This document shows, piece after piece, positions 1 to 11,257 of a DNA stretch of 64,000 nt. Position numbers and translations under genes: made by a program. The DNA comes from Dillenia suffruticosa. Lineage: Eukaryota > Streptophyta > Magnoliopsida > Dilleniales > Dilleniaceae. How positions within the stretch are numbered: the stretch's first letter is position 1; each line of letters starts with the position of its first letter. The notes under the pieces are model-generated. The model was not told the DNA's origin. It did no database searches and saw nothing but the letters and a program-made list of their open reading frames with translations. The stretch is taken from positions 10,385,001 to 10,449,000 of the forward strand of contig JAVTVX010000034.1 of NCBI GenBank assembly GCA_033439265.1. The letters are read 5' to 3'.

Positions 1-272
1 ATCCAGGTTTTTTTTCCTTCGAATTATTCTTATTTAATTTTTTTTCTTCTTTTTGTGTCTGAAAAAAAAAACTCTTCATTCGTTGATTTATTTCTTATTT
101 TGGGTGTACTTATTCTTTATTTTGTGCTGTCATATTCCCAAAAAAAAAAGAAGAGAAGGGCAAAAAAAAAAAAGACCCACAACAAAAAAAAGGGGCCGTG
201 AAAAAAAAAAAAAAAAAAAAAAAAAAAGGCCAAAAAAAAAGGGGAGAAAAAAAAAGAAAAAGACCCACAAAA

Positions 273-303
<31 letters not shown>

Positions 304-836
304 GGGCAGTTTTCAAATTTTGCAAAATTGATAATTCTCCATCTTGTGATTTGGCAGTGTTATTACCTTTTGGTTGGATTTGAAATATTTCATTATTTGT
401 ACACTTACTCAAATTCAATCTTTCCATATTTGTTTTCCTTTTATGGACTATTTCTTTATTTATTCACCTTCCTTATTTATCTCATTCCTTGACTGTTTCC
501 TTTCTAATTTAGCAATTTCTTTTTAAATTTACTACTTTTCTTATTCCTTATTTTTCTCTTTCCTTCTTACTTTTCTTGTTATCCTTTCTTCTATATAAGT
601 CATTGAATTTCACAGGGCAATTATTTTTGAGTTGAGTTCTCGAGTTCAATAAAGAACTTGACTAAGTGAAGTAGAGTGGTAAAAGGCAAGAGAGAATTCA
701 TTAAAAATAAAAGCCAAATACATAGAGTGAAACACGAGTGGATTTGAGTGAATCATTATTTTTGAGTGAAATACGTGAGGGAGTGTGGTGAGTTTCTTTC
801 CTATTTTATTCTAACATTGTCTTGCAGATTCTAATC
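1..836. other. 5' flank of the CRM-like retrotransposon, no gene
   Basis: There is no convincing coding region here. A TATA-like CTATATAAG lies near 592-600 and is followed by AT-rich leader up to the gag-pol start codon. I looked for a copy of the putative 3' LTR (5429-6194) and for a tRNA-Met primer binding site (TGGTATCAGAGC) and found neither. The 5' LTR is therefore missing, very diverged, or left of the window. The TATA context (CTATA, then GTCATT, then TTTTTGAG) loosely resembles the promoter-like part of the 3' LTR near 5818-5862, which may be a trace of a diverged LTR promoter. Confidence 0.5.
137..311. repeat. A/purine-rich low-complexity tract
   Basis: Nearly continuous A runs are broken by GG/GGG clusters and by two copies of AAAGACCCACAA (about 170-181 and 258-269). 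Short ORFs across it are lysine or phenylalanine homopolymers and are not genes. The homopolymers make the length here unreliable in any assembly. Confidence 0.8.
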
Positions 837-3800
837 ATGACTCAAAATCAAAAAGATAACATAAGTGAGGAGGTTCAACCTCAAGTTGGGTCGAATCTCC
901 AACTACAAGCCTTTATGGGGGAGATGAGACGGATGATGAAGAAAGAGTTAGATGTTATACATGAAAGGTTGGATAAGGTGGAAGAAGGGTCGCAAAGGGG
1001 ACAACCATCAATAGTGCCAACCCCCTCCAGGAGGAATAGGTTTCATCAAAGAGAAACTGAAGTTGTGGATGAGTTTGAAGGGGATGGGTTAGAAGAGGAG
1101 TTTGATAGGTTGTCAGTGGGTAGTCATAGGAGACTTGGTCGAAATAGAGAAGTTAATAATCGGGTAGACAACAATTTAGGTAGTATCAAGATGAAAATTC
1201 CATCGTTTCAAGGTAAAAGTGATCCCGAAACATATCTTGAGTGGGAAAAGAAGATTGAGTTGGTTTTTGATTGTCACAGTTATTCTGAATTAAAGAAGGT
1301 TAAACTTGCTGTTATTGAGTTTACTGATTATGCAATTGTATGGTGGGATCAGTTGTGCATCAATAGACGACGGAATGGGGATCGACCCATTGAAACTTGG
1401 GGTGAGATGAAGAGGGTGATGAGACGACGATTTGTGCCGAGTCATTACTATAGGGATTTATATCTCAAGTTGCAGAGTCTCCACCAAGGTAATCGAAGTG
1501 TAGATGAGTATTACAAAGAGATGGAGATGACTATGATTCGAGCTAATGTGGAAGAAGATAGAGAGGCGACGATGGCTAGATTTTTGAATGGTTTAAATCG
1601 AGAGATTGCCAACACGATCGAGCTTCACCATTATGTGGAGTTAGAGGATTTGGTACATATGGCAATCAAGGTTGAAAGACAGCTCAAAAGAGGTAACACA
1701 CGACCAAAACCAACACCACAGATTCCGAATGCAACATCTTGGAGAATGAGCTATCCGAAGAAAGAAGAAAATTCAGCCATCTCCAGAGTTAAGCTTGAAC
1801 ATAAACCAGCTATCTCCACCACGACTTCTCAAAGTAAGTCAAACCCTACTTTAACTCGATCTAGTGAGATTAAATGCTTCAGGTGTCAGGGAAGAGGACA
1901 TATAGCTAGCCAATGTCCAAACAAGCGAGTTATGGTGATTCGGGAAAATGGTGCAATCGAGTCTGAAGATGAAGGTGACATTGATTGTTTGCCTCCATTG
2001 GAAGACGTCCCCATCGGAGCTGAGGAGTATGGGGCTGAACATGGTGAGATGTTAACGCTAGTAACATGTCGAGCCTTAAGCTTACAAGCCAGAGGAGATG
2101 AAGAAGAAGTACAACGGGAGAATATCTTTCACACTCGTTGCCATGTGAAAGACAAGGTATGCATTTTGATCATTGACGGTGGTAGTTTTACTAATGTTGC
2201 GAGTAAGACTTTAGTGGAAAAGCTCAATTTGTCAACCACTAAACATTCTCAACCATACAAGCTACAATGGTTGAATGATAGTGGAGAAATGAGGGTTACA
2301 AAACAAGTTGTTGTACCATTCCGGATTGGGAAATATGAAGATGAGGTGTTATGTGATGTGGTGCCAATGCAGGCTGGGCATATTTTGTTAGGAAGGCCTT
2401 GGCAATTTGATCGACATGTGCAACATGACGGCTTCACCAACAAATATTCATTCATGTTCAACCAACGAAAAATCACTTTAATTCCAATGACACCAAAGCA
2501 AGTCTATGAAGACCGAGTGAGGTTGCAAAAATTGAGTGAGCAACAGAAACAAAAAGATCAAAATGGGTTGAGAGAAGAAAAAAAAGAGAGAAAAGAAGAG
2601 AGAAAGGCCGAATTTGATGAGAAAGAGAAAAGAGAGGAAAGTTCGGCCGATGAGGTAAAATCCGAGAGAAAACAAAAGAATTTCTATGCCAAAACAAGTG
2701 AGGTTAAACGAGCGATGCTCTCAAGACGGCCACTGATTGTACTTATGTACAAGGAACTCCTTTTAAACACTGACCAACTTAACCCTTCTTTGCCGAGTGT
2801 TATTGTGTCTCTTTTGCAGGAATTCGAAAATGTGTTTCCTGAAGAGCTACCCCAAGGTTTGCCACCTATCCGAGGGATTGAACATCAAATTGATTTCATA
2901 CCCGGTGCATCAATTCCAAATCGCCCAGCATATAGAAGCAATCCAGAAGAGGCGAAGGAGCTTCAAAGACAAGTCGAAGAGTTGATGGAAAAGGGGCATG
3001 TGAGAGAAAGTATGAGTCCATGTGCAGTTCCAGTGATTTTGGTACCTAAGAAAGATGGAACATGGAGGATGTGTGTTGACTGCCGAGCCATTAACAACAT
3101 AACAGTAAGATATCGACACCCTATTCCTCGTTTAGATGACATGTTAGATGAGTTGCATGGTGCTTGTGTGTTTTCTAAAATTGATCTTAAGAGTGGATAT
3201 CATCAAATACGAATGAAAGAAGGAGATGAATGGAAAACAGCTTTTAAAACTAAATATGGGTTGTATGAGTGGTTAGTTATGCCTTTTGGATTAACCAATG
3301 CTCCTAGTACATTCATGCGCTTAATGAATCATGTTTTGCGTGCTTTTATTGGTAAATTCGTTGTTGTTTATTTTGATGATATTTTGATATATAGCAAAAG
3401 TTTGCATGATCATGTCTCACATTTGCATTCGGTTTTGGATGTACTTAGAAAAGAAAATTTATATGCTAACCTCAAAAAGTGTACCTTCTGCACCGACAAG
3501 CTTGTTTTTCTGGGTTTTGTTGTGAGTGCTAAAGGCATCGAGGTAGATGAAGAAAAGATCAAAGCCATCCAAGAATGGCCAACCCCCTCCAATATAGGTA
3601 ATGTTAGAAGTTTTCATGGTCTTGCTAGTTTTTACAGGAGGTTTGTGAAAGATTTTAGCACTATCGCTGCACCGCTTACACAAGTCATCAAGAAAAACGT
3701 TGCATTTCAATGGAGTGAAGAGCAAGAGAAGGCGTTTCAACTTATTAAACATAAGCTTACTCAAGCACCTTTACTTGCTTTACCAAACTTTTCTAAAACA

Positions 3801-5633
3801 TTTGAAATTGAATGTGATGCTTCTGGTGTAGGTATAGGCGCTGTTCTTATGCAGGATGAAAGACCACTTGCATACTTTAGCGAGAAGTTAAGCGGGGCTA
3901 CACTTAACTATCCTACCTATGACAAAGAATTGTACGCCTTGGTTCGAGCTTTGGAGACATGGCAACACTATTTGTGGCCGAAAGAATTTGTGATTCGTAC
4001 GGATCATGAATCCTTGAAACATTTGAAAAGTCAACATAAGCTGAATAAGAGACATGCTCGATGGATGGAATTCATCGAAACTTTCCCTTATGTCATTCGA
4101 TATAAACAAGGTAAGGAGAATGTAGTTGCGGATGCACTTTCACGCAGGTATGCCTTAATCTCCACTCTTGATGCTAAATTTCTTGGTTTTGAGCATATTA
4201 AAGAACTTTATCATGATGACCATGATTTTGGAGAAATTTATAGTGCATGTGAAAAGTTTGCTGAGGGCAAATTCTATAGGCATGAGAACTTTTTGTTTAG
4301 GGAAAATAAGTTGTGCATGCCAAATTGTTCATTGAGAGAGTTGTTAGTTCGAGAATCTCATAGCGGAGGGTTAATGGGACATTTTGGAGTTGCTAAAGCC
4401 TTGGCAATTTTACAAGAGCACTTTTATTGGCCACACATGAAACGAGACATTGAGAGATTTTGTGGTAGATGTATTACCTGTAGGCAAGCTAAATCTAAGG
4501 TTCAACCTAATGGTCTTTACACACCCCTACCTATTCCTAGTTCACCTTGGATTGACATTTCAATGGATTTTGTATTGGGTTTACCTAAGAATAAATATGG
4601 ACGAGATTCGATCTTTGTAGTTGTAGATCGATTTTCTAAGATGGCTCATTTTATTCCTTGTCATAAATCTGACAATGCTTCTCATATTGCGGAATTATTC
4701 TTTAAGGAAATTGTGAGATTACATGGGATGCCTAAAACAATCGTTTCAGATCGGGATACTAAGTTCCTGAGTTACTTTTGGAAGACATTATGGGGAAAGT
4801 TAGGAACGAAACTTTTATTTTCAATAACTTGTCATCCTCAAACTGATGGTCAAACAGAAGTAGTCAACAGAACTTTATCCACTTTGTTGAGGGCTGTCAT
4901 TGGTAAAAATATTAAAACTTGGGAAGAATGTTTGCCACATGTTGAGTTTGCATATAATCGTGCTGTTCACTCTACTACTAAATTCTCACCGTTTGAAATT
5001 GTTTATGGTTTTAATCCTTTAACTCCTTTGGATTTCTTACCTTTACCTATTTCTGAGCAAGTGAATTTAGATGGTAAGAAAAAAGCAGAATTTGTGAAGC
5101 AACTTCACGAGAAAGTACGATTCAATATCGAGAGAAGGACCGAACAATACATCAAGCAAGCTAATAAGGGACGTCACAAGTTGATTTTTGAACCCGGTGA
5201 TTGGGTTTGGTTACACATGCGGAAGGAAAGATTTCCGGCACAGAGACGTTCCAAGTTGTTGCCCCGAGGAGATGGTCCTTTTCAAGTGCTAGAACGGATC
5301 AACGATAATGCTTACAGACTTGATTTACCAGGTGAGTATCATGTTAGTGCTACTTTCAATATTACTGACTTGAGTCCTTTTGATGTAGGTGACGATTTGA
5401 GGACAAATCCTTCTCAAGAGGAGGGGAATGATGAGATCATCAAGATTGCAAGGAATTCACGAGATCCAACTCAAGTCCCAATTGGGCCGGTGACAAGGGC
5501 CCGAGTTAAAAGATTCAAAGAAGCACTGAATAACTTAATTCAGGGGGCTTTACAACAAGAAATTGGAGTCCAAATAAATAAAGAACCAAAAGGGGTCTTA
5601 ATTATGCTTATACAAGCCCAGTTGGAAGAATAG
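837..5633 (+). CDS. Intact Ty3/gypsy gag-pol polyprotein, CRM-like
   Basis: One uninterrupted frame encodes the capsid and the enzymes that copy the element RNA and insert the cDNA. The frame is open from 822, but the first ATG is at 837 (MTQNQKDN), giving about 1598 residues. In order: retrotransposon gag domain (about residues 118-290); CCHC zinc knuckle [14 protein letters not shown] (about 347-360); aspartic protease with IIDGGSFTN (about 445); reverse transcriptase with [13 protein letters not shown] and the catalytic YFDD box (about 845); RNase H with ECDASG (about 992); integrase with an HHCC zinc finger (about 1170-1215) and a DDE core ([24 protein letters not shown]); then a GPF-type C-terminal module (about 1480). 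The Gag text and the [14 protein letters not shown] end recall centromeric CRM elements. That lineage call is recollection, not a search. No stop or frameshift was found, so the insertion may be recent, although flanking LTRs are not paired. Confidence 0.93.
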   Translation: MTQNQKDNISEEVQPQVGSNLQLQAFMGEMRRMMKKELDVIHERLDKVEEGSQRGQPSIVPTPSRRNRFHQRETEVVDEFEGDGLEEEFDRLSVGSHRRLGRNREVNNRVDNNLGSIKMKIPSFQGKSDPETYLEWEKKIELVFDCHSYSELKKVKLAVIEFTDYAIVWWDQLCINRRRNGDRPIETWGEMKRVMRRRFVPSHYYRDLYLKLQSLHQGNRSVDEYYKEMEMTMIRANVEEDREATMARFLNGLNREIANTIELHHYVELEDLVHMAIKVERQLKRGNTRPKPTPQIPNATSWRMSYPKKEENSAISRVKLEHKPAISTTTSQSKSNPTLTRSSEIKCFRCQGRGHIASQCPNKRVMVIRENGAIESEDEGDIDCLPPLEDVPIGAEEYGAEHGEMLTLVTCRALSLQARGDEEEVQRENIFHTRCHVKDKVCILIIDGGSFTNVASKTLVEKLNLSTTKHSQPYKLQWLNDSGEMRVTKQVVVPFRIGKYEDEVLCDVVPMQAGHILLGRPWQFDRHVQHDGFTNKYSFMFNQRKITLIPMTPKQVYEDRVRLQKLSEQQKQKDQNGLREEKKERKEERKAEFDEKEKREESSADEVKSERKQKNFYAKTSEVKRAMLSRRPLIVLMYKELLLNTDQLNPSLPSVIVSLLQEFENVFPEELPQGLPPIRGIEHQIDFIPGASIPNRPAYRSNPEEAKELQRQVEELMEKGHVRESMSPCAVPVILVPKKDGTWRMCVDCRAINNITVRYRHPIPRLDDMLDELHGACVFSKIDLKSGYHQIRMKEGDEWKTAFKTKYGLYEWLVMPFGLTNAPSTFMRLMNHVLRAFIGKFVVVYFDDILIYSKSLHDHVSHLHSVLDVLRKENLYANLKKCTFCTDKLVFLGFVVSAKGIEVDEEKIKAIQEWPTPSNIGNVRSFHGLASFYRRFVKDFSTIAAPLTQVIKKNVAFQWSEEQEKAFQLIKHKLTQAPLLALPNFSKTFEIECDASGVGIGAVLMQDERPLAYFSEKLSGATLNYPTYDKELYALVRALETWQHYLWPKEFVIRTDHESLKHLKSQHKLNKRHARWMEFIETFPYVIRYKQGKENVVADALSRRYALISTLDAKFLGFEHIKELYHDDHDFGEIYSACEKFAEGKFYRHENFLFRENKLCMPNCSLRELLVRESHSGGLMGHFGVAKALAILQEHFYWPHMKRDIERFCGRCITCRQAKSKVQPNGLYTPLPIPSSPWIDISMDFVLGLPKNKYGRDSIFVVVDRFSKMAHFIPCHKSDNASHIAELFFKEIVRLHGMPKTIVSDRDTKFLSYFWKTLWGKLGTKLLFSITCHPQTDGQTEVVNRTLSTLLRAVIGKNIKTWEECLPHVEFAYNRAVHSTTKFSPFEIVYGFNPLTPLDFLPLPISEQVNLDGKKKAEFVKQLHEKVRFNIERRTEQYIKQANKGRHKLIFEPGDWVWLHMRKERFPAQRRSKLLPRGDGPFQVLERINDNAYRLDLPGEYHVSATFNITDLSPFDVGDDLRTNPSQEEGNDEIIKIARNSRDPTQVPIGPVTRARVKRFKEALNNLIQGALQQEIGVQINKEPKGVLIMLIQAQLEE

Positions 5634-6194
5634 AAGGCCCAAAACTACCCAAAACCAAGGGAGGACGAAAATGAAGAAAATAGCAGCAAGACTTGGTCAA
5701 AGTAGTTTGATTTATTTAGTTTCCTAATTCTTATTTTTTTGTAACTTTTAGTTTCCTAATTCTTTATTGTTTAGAGAGTTACTAAATTTTTAGTTGCCAA
5801 TTATGTTTTACCTTTAGGCTATAAATAGGTCATTATACATTGTGTAAGACAACACTTTTTTGAGAGAATTAATAAAATTGTGAGGATTCTTCACACAAGT
5901 CTTGTTCTTTTGAGAACTTTGAACTTATTCAAGATATGAGTCTTGTTTAGTTCTTTGACTTATCAATCTAGGTTTCGAACCATCTAGATTGTGGCGTCAT
6001 TCATTCCATCTTTATACCAAAGTTCTTGATCTAGTGAGACACGGGTCTAAGGTCATATACCTTAGGTTCTTCCTCCTTTAGGGCAAGGGTTGAGGTTTTT
6101 AATTCCACCGGTTCAAATAATTCGTTGGGACGATTTTTTGGGCTAAATTAACTTGTTCGTGGGTTCTAGGGTTTTTATACCCAACGGGTTCACA
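5429..6194 (+). mobile_element. Putative 3' LTR of the CRM-like element
   Basis: A purine tract (AAGAGGAGGGGAA, 5416-5428) is followed at once by TG at 5429, and the candidate ends in CA near 6192-6194. Inside are a TATA box (CTATAAATAGG, about 5818) and an AATAAA-like signal (TTAATAAAATTGTG, about 5868), in the order expected for U3-R. This placement puts the last part of the gag-pol ORF inside the LTR, as known for CRM elements. The weakness is that no matching 5' copy exists in the window, so the borders are inferred. Confidence 0.5.
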
Positions 6195-6509
6195 TCACCT
6201 AGTTTCCATCCTCCATTCATTCAGCCTAGAACCTATAGCATGTCCAAATTAAGGCAAAGGTCAGCAATTAAACCTAGTTACTAAGAACATTCAAAATCCT
6301 AAAGAATTTACTCTGAACTGTCACCTTTACCTATGCAGGGGATGATTGCAGAAAAATAGAACCTAGCGTTTTTACGAATAGAGGCTGTCGCAAGAATGTT
6401 GCAGGAAGATCTCTCAAGAGAGAGAAAGCAGAGTGTGCGCGCAAGCAGGAGAACCCGAGGCGGTCGCACGCTCGCGGGAGGGAGAAAGCAAAGAGAGAAG
6501 TAGGGAGAG

Positions 6510-6545
<36 letters not shown>

Positions 6546-6752
6546 TGCGAGAGAGAGCTCAAGAGATGGTGAGAGAGAGACAGAGCGATGGTGAGAGAAG
6601 GGGCAGAGGACGGCGGAGATGGTGGAGATGGTGGTGAAGAGGCAACGGAAGAGAGAGAAAATCAGGAGAGAGAGGTAGAAAGTGAGAGAGATTAGGGCTG
6701 AAAGCCCTAATCTAATTGGGGGGAGACGCGGCGTCTCGCCCTTGGTATTACA
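6195..6752 (-). mobile_element. Fragment of a long minus-strand LTR (same family as 28572-30926)
   Basis: This shares several blocks with the 30.0-30.9 kb LTR: GAGGCGGTC then CACGCTC then GGGAGGGAGAA, a GAGA-rich stretch, GAGATTAGGGCT...AGCCCTAATC, and the terminal GGTATTACA. On the minus strand GGTATTACA reads TGTAATACC, the expected 5' LTR end. It abuts the CRM-like 3' LTR on the left and a truncated chromovirus LTR on the right, so it is part of a nest. Short ORFs across it are Ser/Leu-rich shadows of the GA repeat. Confidence 0.65.
6508..6600. repeat. (GA)n microsatellite
   Basis: A perfect to near-perfect GA run (core about 6516-6540) continues into degenerate GAGAGAGCGAGA text. It belongs to the LTR family above, because the 30.7-kb copy has the same GA-rich block at the same relative place. 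Confidence 0.85.
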
Positions 6753-6978
6753 GTTACAACCAGTTCGGTTATGGAGAGAGAAAGAGGAGATTCCCCAAAA
6801 CGAATTGGCTTCTGTATTTATTCTAGCTGATCTTTGAATGGAAGAGGATAGACATTTCTTTCAAGAATCAGCTTATGCTCTTACCTACTGCATATTTTCT
6901 AGAGCTTCTGCAGCTTGACCGCCATAGCTCGACCCAATAGAAGTCAAGGTCGAGGCCATCCTCGAGTGGATCCTACCA
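6753..6978 (+). mobile_element. Truncated 5' LTR of the chromovirus
   Basis: It aligns to 11372-11598: both carry GAGAGAAAGAGGAGAT, GAATTGGCTTCTGTATTTAT, GAGCTTCTGCAGCTTGACC and end in GAGTGGATCCTACCA. The two copies differ at several sites, which indicates an old insertion. The promoter-proximal part present in the 3' copy (11258-11371) is missing here. Confidence 0.85.
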
Positions 6979-6981
6979 TTG

Positions 6982-6993
6982 TGGTATCAGAGC
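6982..6993 (+). other. Primer binding site for initiator tRNA-Met
   Basis: TGGTATCAGAGC is complementary to the 3' end of plant initiator tRNA-Met and lies 3 bases after the 5' LTR end at 6978, where minus-strand synthesis is primed. Confidence 0.9.
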
Positions 6994-7000
6994 CGTTTCA

Positions 7001-8225
7001 ATGGCAGACGATCTACAGGTACAGTGTCTGGAACAACAAGTTGAGTCTTTGAGCAGTGTTCAGGAGAAAATGTTGAAGCAGATGACCGAGATGTTCCAAC
7101 TGTTGCAAACAAGGGAAGGGTCTTCCACCAATACATAGGAGAACATTCTTGAGCGATCATCCTCGCGAACTGCATCAGGATCGTTCACACCCAGATTTGC
7201 GAAGCTTGATTTCCCTCAATTTGATGAGTCGGAAGACCCCATAATTTGGACATGCCGAGCAGAGATTCTTCGATTTTCAGGGAACTAGCTACTTTCCATC
7301 TGGAAGGCGATGCACAAGTGTGGTTCCAGAGGAAGAGAAATGCCCAACACATTTTCAGCTGGGAGGAGTTCAAGTCGGAGCTTGGAGACTGATTCGGAAC
7401 CACACCCATATGGATGCTTTCGGTAACCTGAGCAAGCTAAGGGAAATAGGTATGGTTAGAGAGTTCTAAACTCAATTCGAGAGACTGCTAGGGCGAGCTG
7501 GTGTTCTCACAGACGAGCAGGAGGCATCCCTATTTGTGAGTGGGCTTAGGGAACCTATTAGGGCTGATGTAAAGGCCCAGCGGCCCAATTCATTACCTGC
7601 TGCAATTGGTCTAGCCCGGATTTATGAAGAAAAGCACTCAAAGACCGTAAACGAGAGTAAAGGCATTCTAACGCTTAAAAGGAATGCACAACACAACACT
7701 TCTTCTTCCGCAGAGGGTCCAGTAGGAAGCAAGCCAACCAACGTGCGATGATTTACTCCGGCTGAACTCCAACAGCGACGCAAGCAGGGGCTCTGTTATC
7801 ACTGTGATGAAAGGTATCATCCCCGACACCAATGCAAAAAGCTTTTCTTCATTGAAATGGAGGATGAAGAGGCTAACTTCAGATACTCTACGGAGAATAA
7901 AGAGTGCCCAGAAGTTCCAAAGATTTCTATTCATGCGCTCACTGGGGTGTCTATACCACAAACCATGAGAATGACCGGGCGATCTCTCTGACTGTCTTGG
8001 TGGATTCAGGGTTCACTCATAATTTCATTAGTGAAGATATCGTGACGACTGTTGGGCTCAAGGTCAAAACTGGTGCACAACTCAAAGTTGTCGTGGCCAA
8101 TGGAGAGCGTATCACCAGCATTGGGTTCTACAAAGAGGTAACAATTTTACTTTAGAACACTTCCATTACGATTGATTTCTTTGTGATTAATTTAGAAGGA
8201 TGTGATGCTGTTCTGGGGATTCAAT
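7001..8225 (+). pseudogene. Chromovirus gag and protease, broken
   Basis: Gag starts at ATG 7001, just after the primer binding site, and hits an in-frame TAG at 7136. Further Gag-like text follows in shifted frames: PRFAKLDFPQFDESEDP, then VWFQRKRNAQHIFSWEEF, then an open stretch at 7536-7751 with LFVSGLREPIRADV. A zinc knuckle CYHCDERYHPRHQC is encoded near 7795-7840. The protease active site reads LVDSGFTHNFISED (about 7999), with DSG as the catalytic triplet, and its frame ends at a stop near 8153. Several stops and frameshifts make a functional product impossible without recoding. Confidence 0.85.
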
Positions 8226-8236
8226 GGTTGTGAACA

Positions 8237-9660
8237 TTGGGTCCAATACTCTGGGATTTTGGAAAAATGAGAATAAGTTTCCAGTATAGGGGAGTTACTA
8301 TCAAATTGAATGGGACGGAAGGGAATAAGTCCAGGTCTGTTAAGGAGAAGGCTTTGGCCAAAGCCTTAGATCATAATAAAGGACGGGGAACTTTATTGCA
8401 TATTCGGGCATTAGGAGAGGAGGAGGAACAGGGAGGCAGTTGGGCAGAGTGGGAGGTTGAGTTCCCTGATGTTTTTAAGGATGAGATAGGTTTACCTCCA
8501 TGCAGAGGACAGGACCATCGAATTATCTTAAGACCAAGGAGTGAACCCATTAGACTTAAGCCTTATAGATATCCATACTTCCAAAAAAAGGAGATTGAGA
8601 GGCTGGTTGAAGAGACGATACAGCAAGGGATTGTCCAAAACAGTAGAAGCCCATACTCATCCCCTGTGTTGTTGGTTAAAAAGCTTGATGGATCCTGGCG
8701 TTTTTGTATAGATTATAGAGCTCTCAACAAACAGACAGTGAAGGATAAATATCCAATCCCAGTGATTGAGGAGTTATTGGATGATTTTCATGGTGCTCAA
8801 GTTTTTACTAAACTGGATTTAAGGTTTGGCTATCATCAGATCCGAATGGACACTAGAGATGTAGAGAAGACTACTTTCCATACCCATCACTGCCATTTCG
8901 AATTCTTAGTAATGCCATTCGGGTTGTCCAATGCTCCGGCGACTTTCCAGAGCTTGATGAATGATATTTTCAGACCTTATTTGAGAAAATTCATCCTGAT
9001 CTTTTTTGACGACATCTTAGTCTATAGCAAGAGTTGGGACGACCACATTTATCATTTGTGGCTTACTTTGACTATCTTAAGAGATCATAGTCTAGTGGTA
9101 AAGAAAGAAAAATGTGTTTTGGGGCTGAAGGAGATGAAATATTTGGGACATATCATAAGTGCAAATGGTGTACGAGCTGATCCATCCAAAATAAAGGCTA
9201 TGAAGGAATGGCCAAGGCCAAAGAATTTGAAGGAGCTCCAAGGGTTTCTTGGGTTAACAAACTATTATCGACGTTTCATAGCATACTATGGAGCACTAGC
9301 TAGGCCATTAACTGATCTGCTGAAAAGGGAAACTTCAATTGGGGAGAGGAAGCCCAGAAAGCTTTCAAAGAACTGAAGAGTTCGATGATGACAGCCCTGG
9401 TGCTAGCTTTGCCAAACTTCGAGCAAGGATTTGTTGTTGAGTGTGATGCATCAGGAGAGGGCATTGGAGTAGTCCTTATGCAAGCAAAACAACCAATTGG
9501 TTATTTCAGCTCAGCTCTCAAGGGAGAGAATCTCTCATTATCCACCTATGACAAGGAGCTGCTCGCTTTAGTCCTTGTTGTCAAGCACTGGCGACCATAC
9601 CTATTGGGAAGAAGATTCATCGTAAAAATGGATCACCGCAGTCTGAAATATCTATGAGAA
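8237..9660 (+). pseudogene. Chromovirus reverse transcriptase and RNase H, frameshifted
   Basis: An open stretch at 8237-9376 holds most of the RT: VKKLDGSWRFCIDYRALN, KLDLRFGYHQIRM and the catalytic FFDD box (about 9003). Near 9329 the frame shifts, so the palm-to-connection text continues in another frame from 9385. That frame carries RNase H (ECDASGEGIGVVLMQ) and the TYDKELLALV motif, and stops at 9655-9657 where the family reads on. The text after the stop (9661-9775) still resembles the end of RNase H (NAAADTLSR). The RT core is well conserved, so decay is moderate. Confidence 0.9.
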
Positions 9661-11170
9661 TAGCACATAACCACAGATACTCAGCAAAAATGGTTGATCA
9701 AATTGATGGGGTATGACTTTACAATTGAATACAAATAGGGGCACTCGAATGCAGCAGCTGATACTCTTTCGAGGGTACCACACACAGGAACATTAGCTGC
9801 CATTTCTTTTCCCAAGCCTCTTTGGTGGCAATCAATTCAAGATGAAAACGAATAGCATCCTAAACTCCTAAGACTGCATCAGCTGGTGAAAGATGGAGAG
9901 GCCATAGGATCATGGGAAATTAAAAATGGAGTTTTGTTCTACAAGGGAAAAATCTATCTTCCAAAAAACTCTTCACTTATACCCACTTTAATTCAAGAGT
10001 TCCATGGTCTAGAACACGAGGGGTTTCTTAAGTCCATCCATCGATTAAAGGCAGTCTTCCATTAGAAATCGATGAAAGAGATGATGAAGCAATTCATCCA
10101 TGAATGCGACGTTTGCCAAAGGAACAAGAATGATCATAGGAAGTCAGGACGACTGTTGCAGCCCCTACCGATTCCAAAACGTATCTGGTCTGATGTCTCA
10201 ATGGATTTTGTGGAAGGACTTCTGAAATCAAAGGGAAAGTCGGTAATCTTAGTCATTGTCGATCGACTAAGTAAGTATGCATATTTTGTTCCCCTTGCTC
10301 ATCCCTATACTCTGTGATTGTTGCACAGATCTTCTTTGAAAACATTTTTAAGCTGCATGGGATGCCAAAGTCCATTGTAAGTGATCGTGATACAGTTTTC
10401 ACTAGCCGATTTTGGAAGGAGCTATTTCGCTTGCAAGGCACCAACTTCAACTTCAGTTCCTCTAATCATCCCCAAACAGATGGGCAAACTGAGGTAGTGA
10501 ATAGAACAATGGAAGTATACTTATGATGCTTTACAAGTGAACAACCAAAAAATTGGGCGCATTGGCTACCATGGGTTGAGTATTGTTACAATACGGGTAT
10601 ACATTCTGCAGCCAAGGTATCTCCATTTGAAATAGTCTATGGGAGACCTCCACCAAACCTTCTATCATACGTTCGTGGCACTACTCGTGTGCAGGCAGTT
10701 GAAGATGCTTTGATAGCTCGAGATCAAATGTTGGCAGCTCTAAAGAAAAACTTACAGGTGGCAACCAATAAAATAAAGTACTACTATGACAAAAAGCATG
10801 AAGATCGCGAGTTTAAATTGGGTGACATGGTCTACCTAAGGCTACAACCATACAAACAAGTCTCTGTAGCTAAATGGAGTTCCCAGAAGTTAGCTCCTCA
10901 TTTTTTCGGACCATTCCTGGTTTTAGAACGAATCGGTAAGCTCGCATATAAACTACAACTTCCAAATGACAGCAAGATTCATCCAGTTTTTCATGTAACT
11001 TTAATCAACAAACATCTGGGAGCTGTTGTACAAGTCAAGCCTAACTTACCAGAATGGGAAGCCCTGCTGCCTAAAGAACCACAACAAATTCTTGGCCGGA
11101 GAACCTAGGAAAACACTGCTGAGATTTTAGTGCAATGAAAAAATAGGCCAAAAGAGGACGCTATCTGAGA
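9661..11170 (+). pseudogene. Chromovirus integrase and chromodomain, broken
   Basis: The HHCC zinc finger region (about 10000-10140) has a premature stop before KSMKEMMKQF. The DDE core is recognisable as VSMDFVEG (about 10195), [10 protein letters not shown] (about 10372) and [14 protein letters not shown] (about 10470), split by frame changes near 10317 and a stop at 10524. The C-terminal GPF module and the IHPVFHV motif lie in an open stretch at 10689-11105. After the stop at 11106-11108 there is chromodomain-like text ending in NRPKEDAI, with two codons changed to stops. The chromodomain supports the chromovirus call. Confidence 0.85.
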
Positions 11171-11257
11171 ATTTGAAGAGGAGTTTATGGAGAAGTATCC
11201 AACTTTTCCCCTTCCTTGACAAGGAAGTTGTTGGGTAAGGAGAAATTGATAGGGATC

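Noticed and set aside
53..427. Lys-rich and Phe-rich overlapping ORFs on both strands
   Set aside because: They are translations of the A-rich tract, with homopolymer composition and no domain.
788..827. Possible intron just before gag (GTGAGTTTC...TTGCAG)
   Set aside because: It would be only about 40 bases, shorter than functional plant introns.
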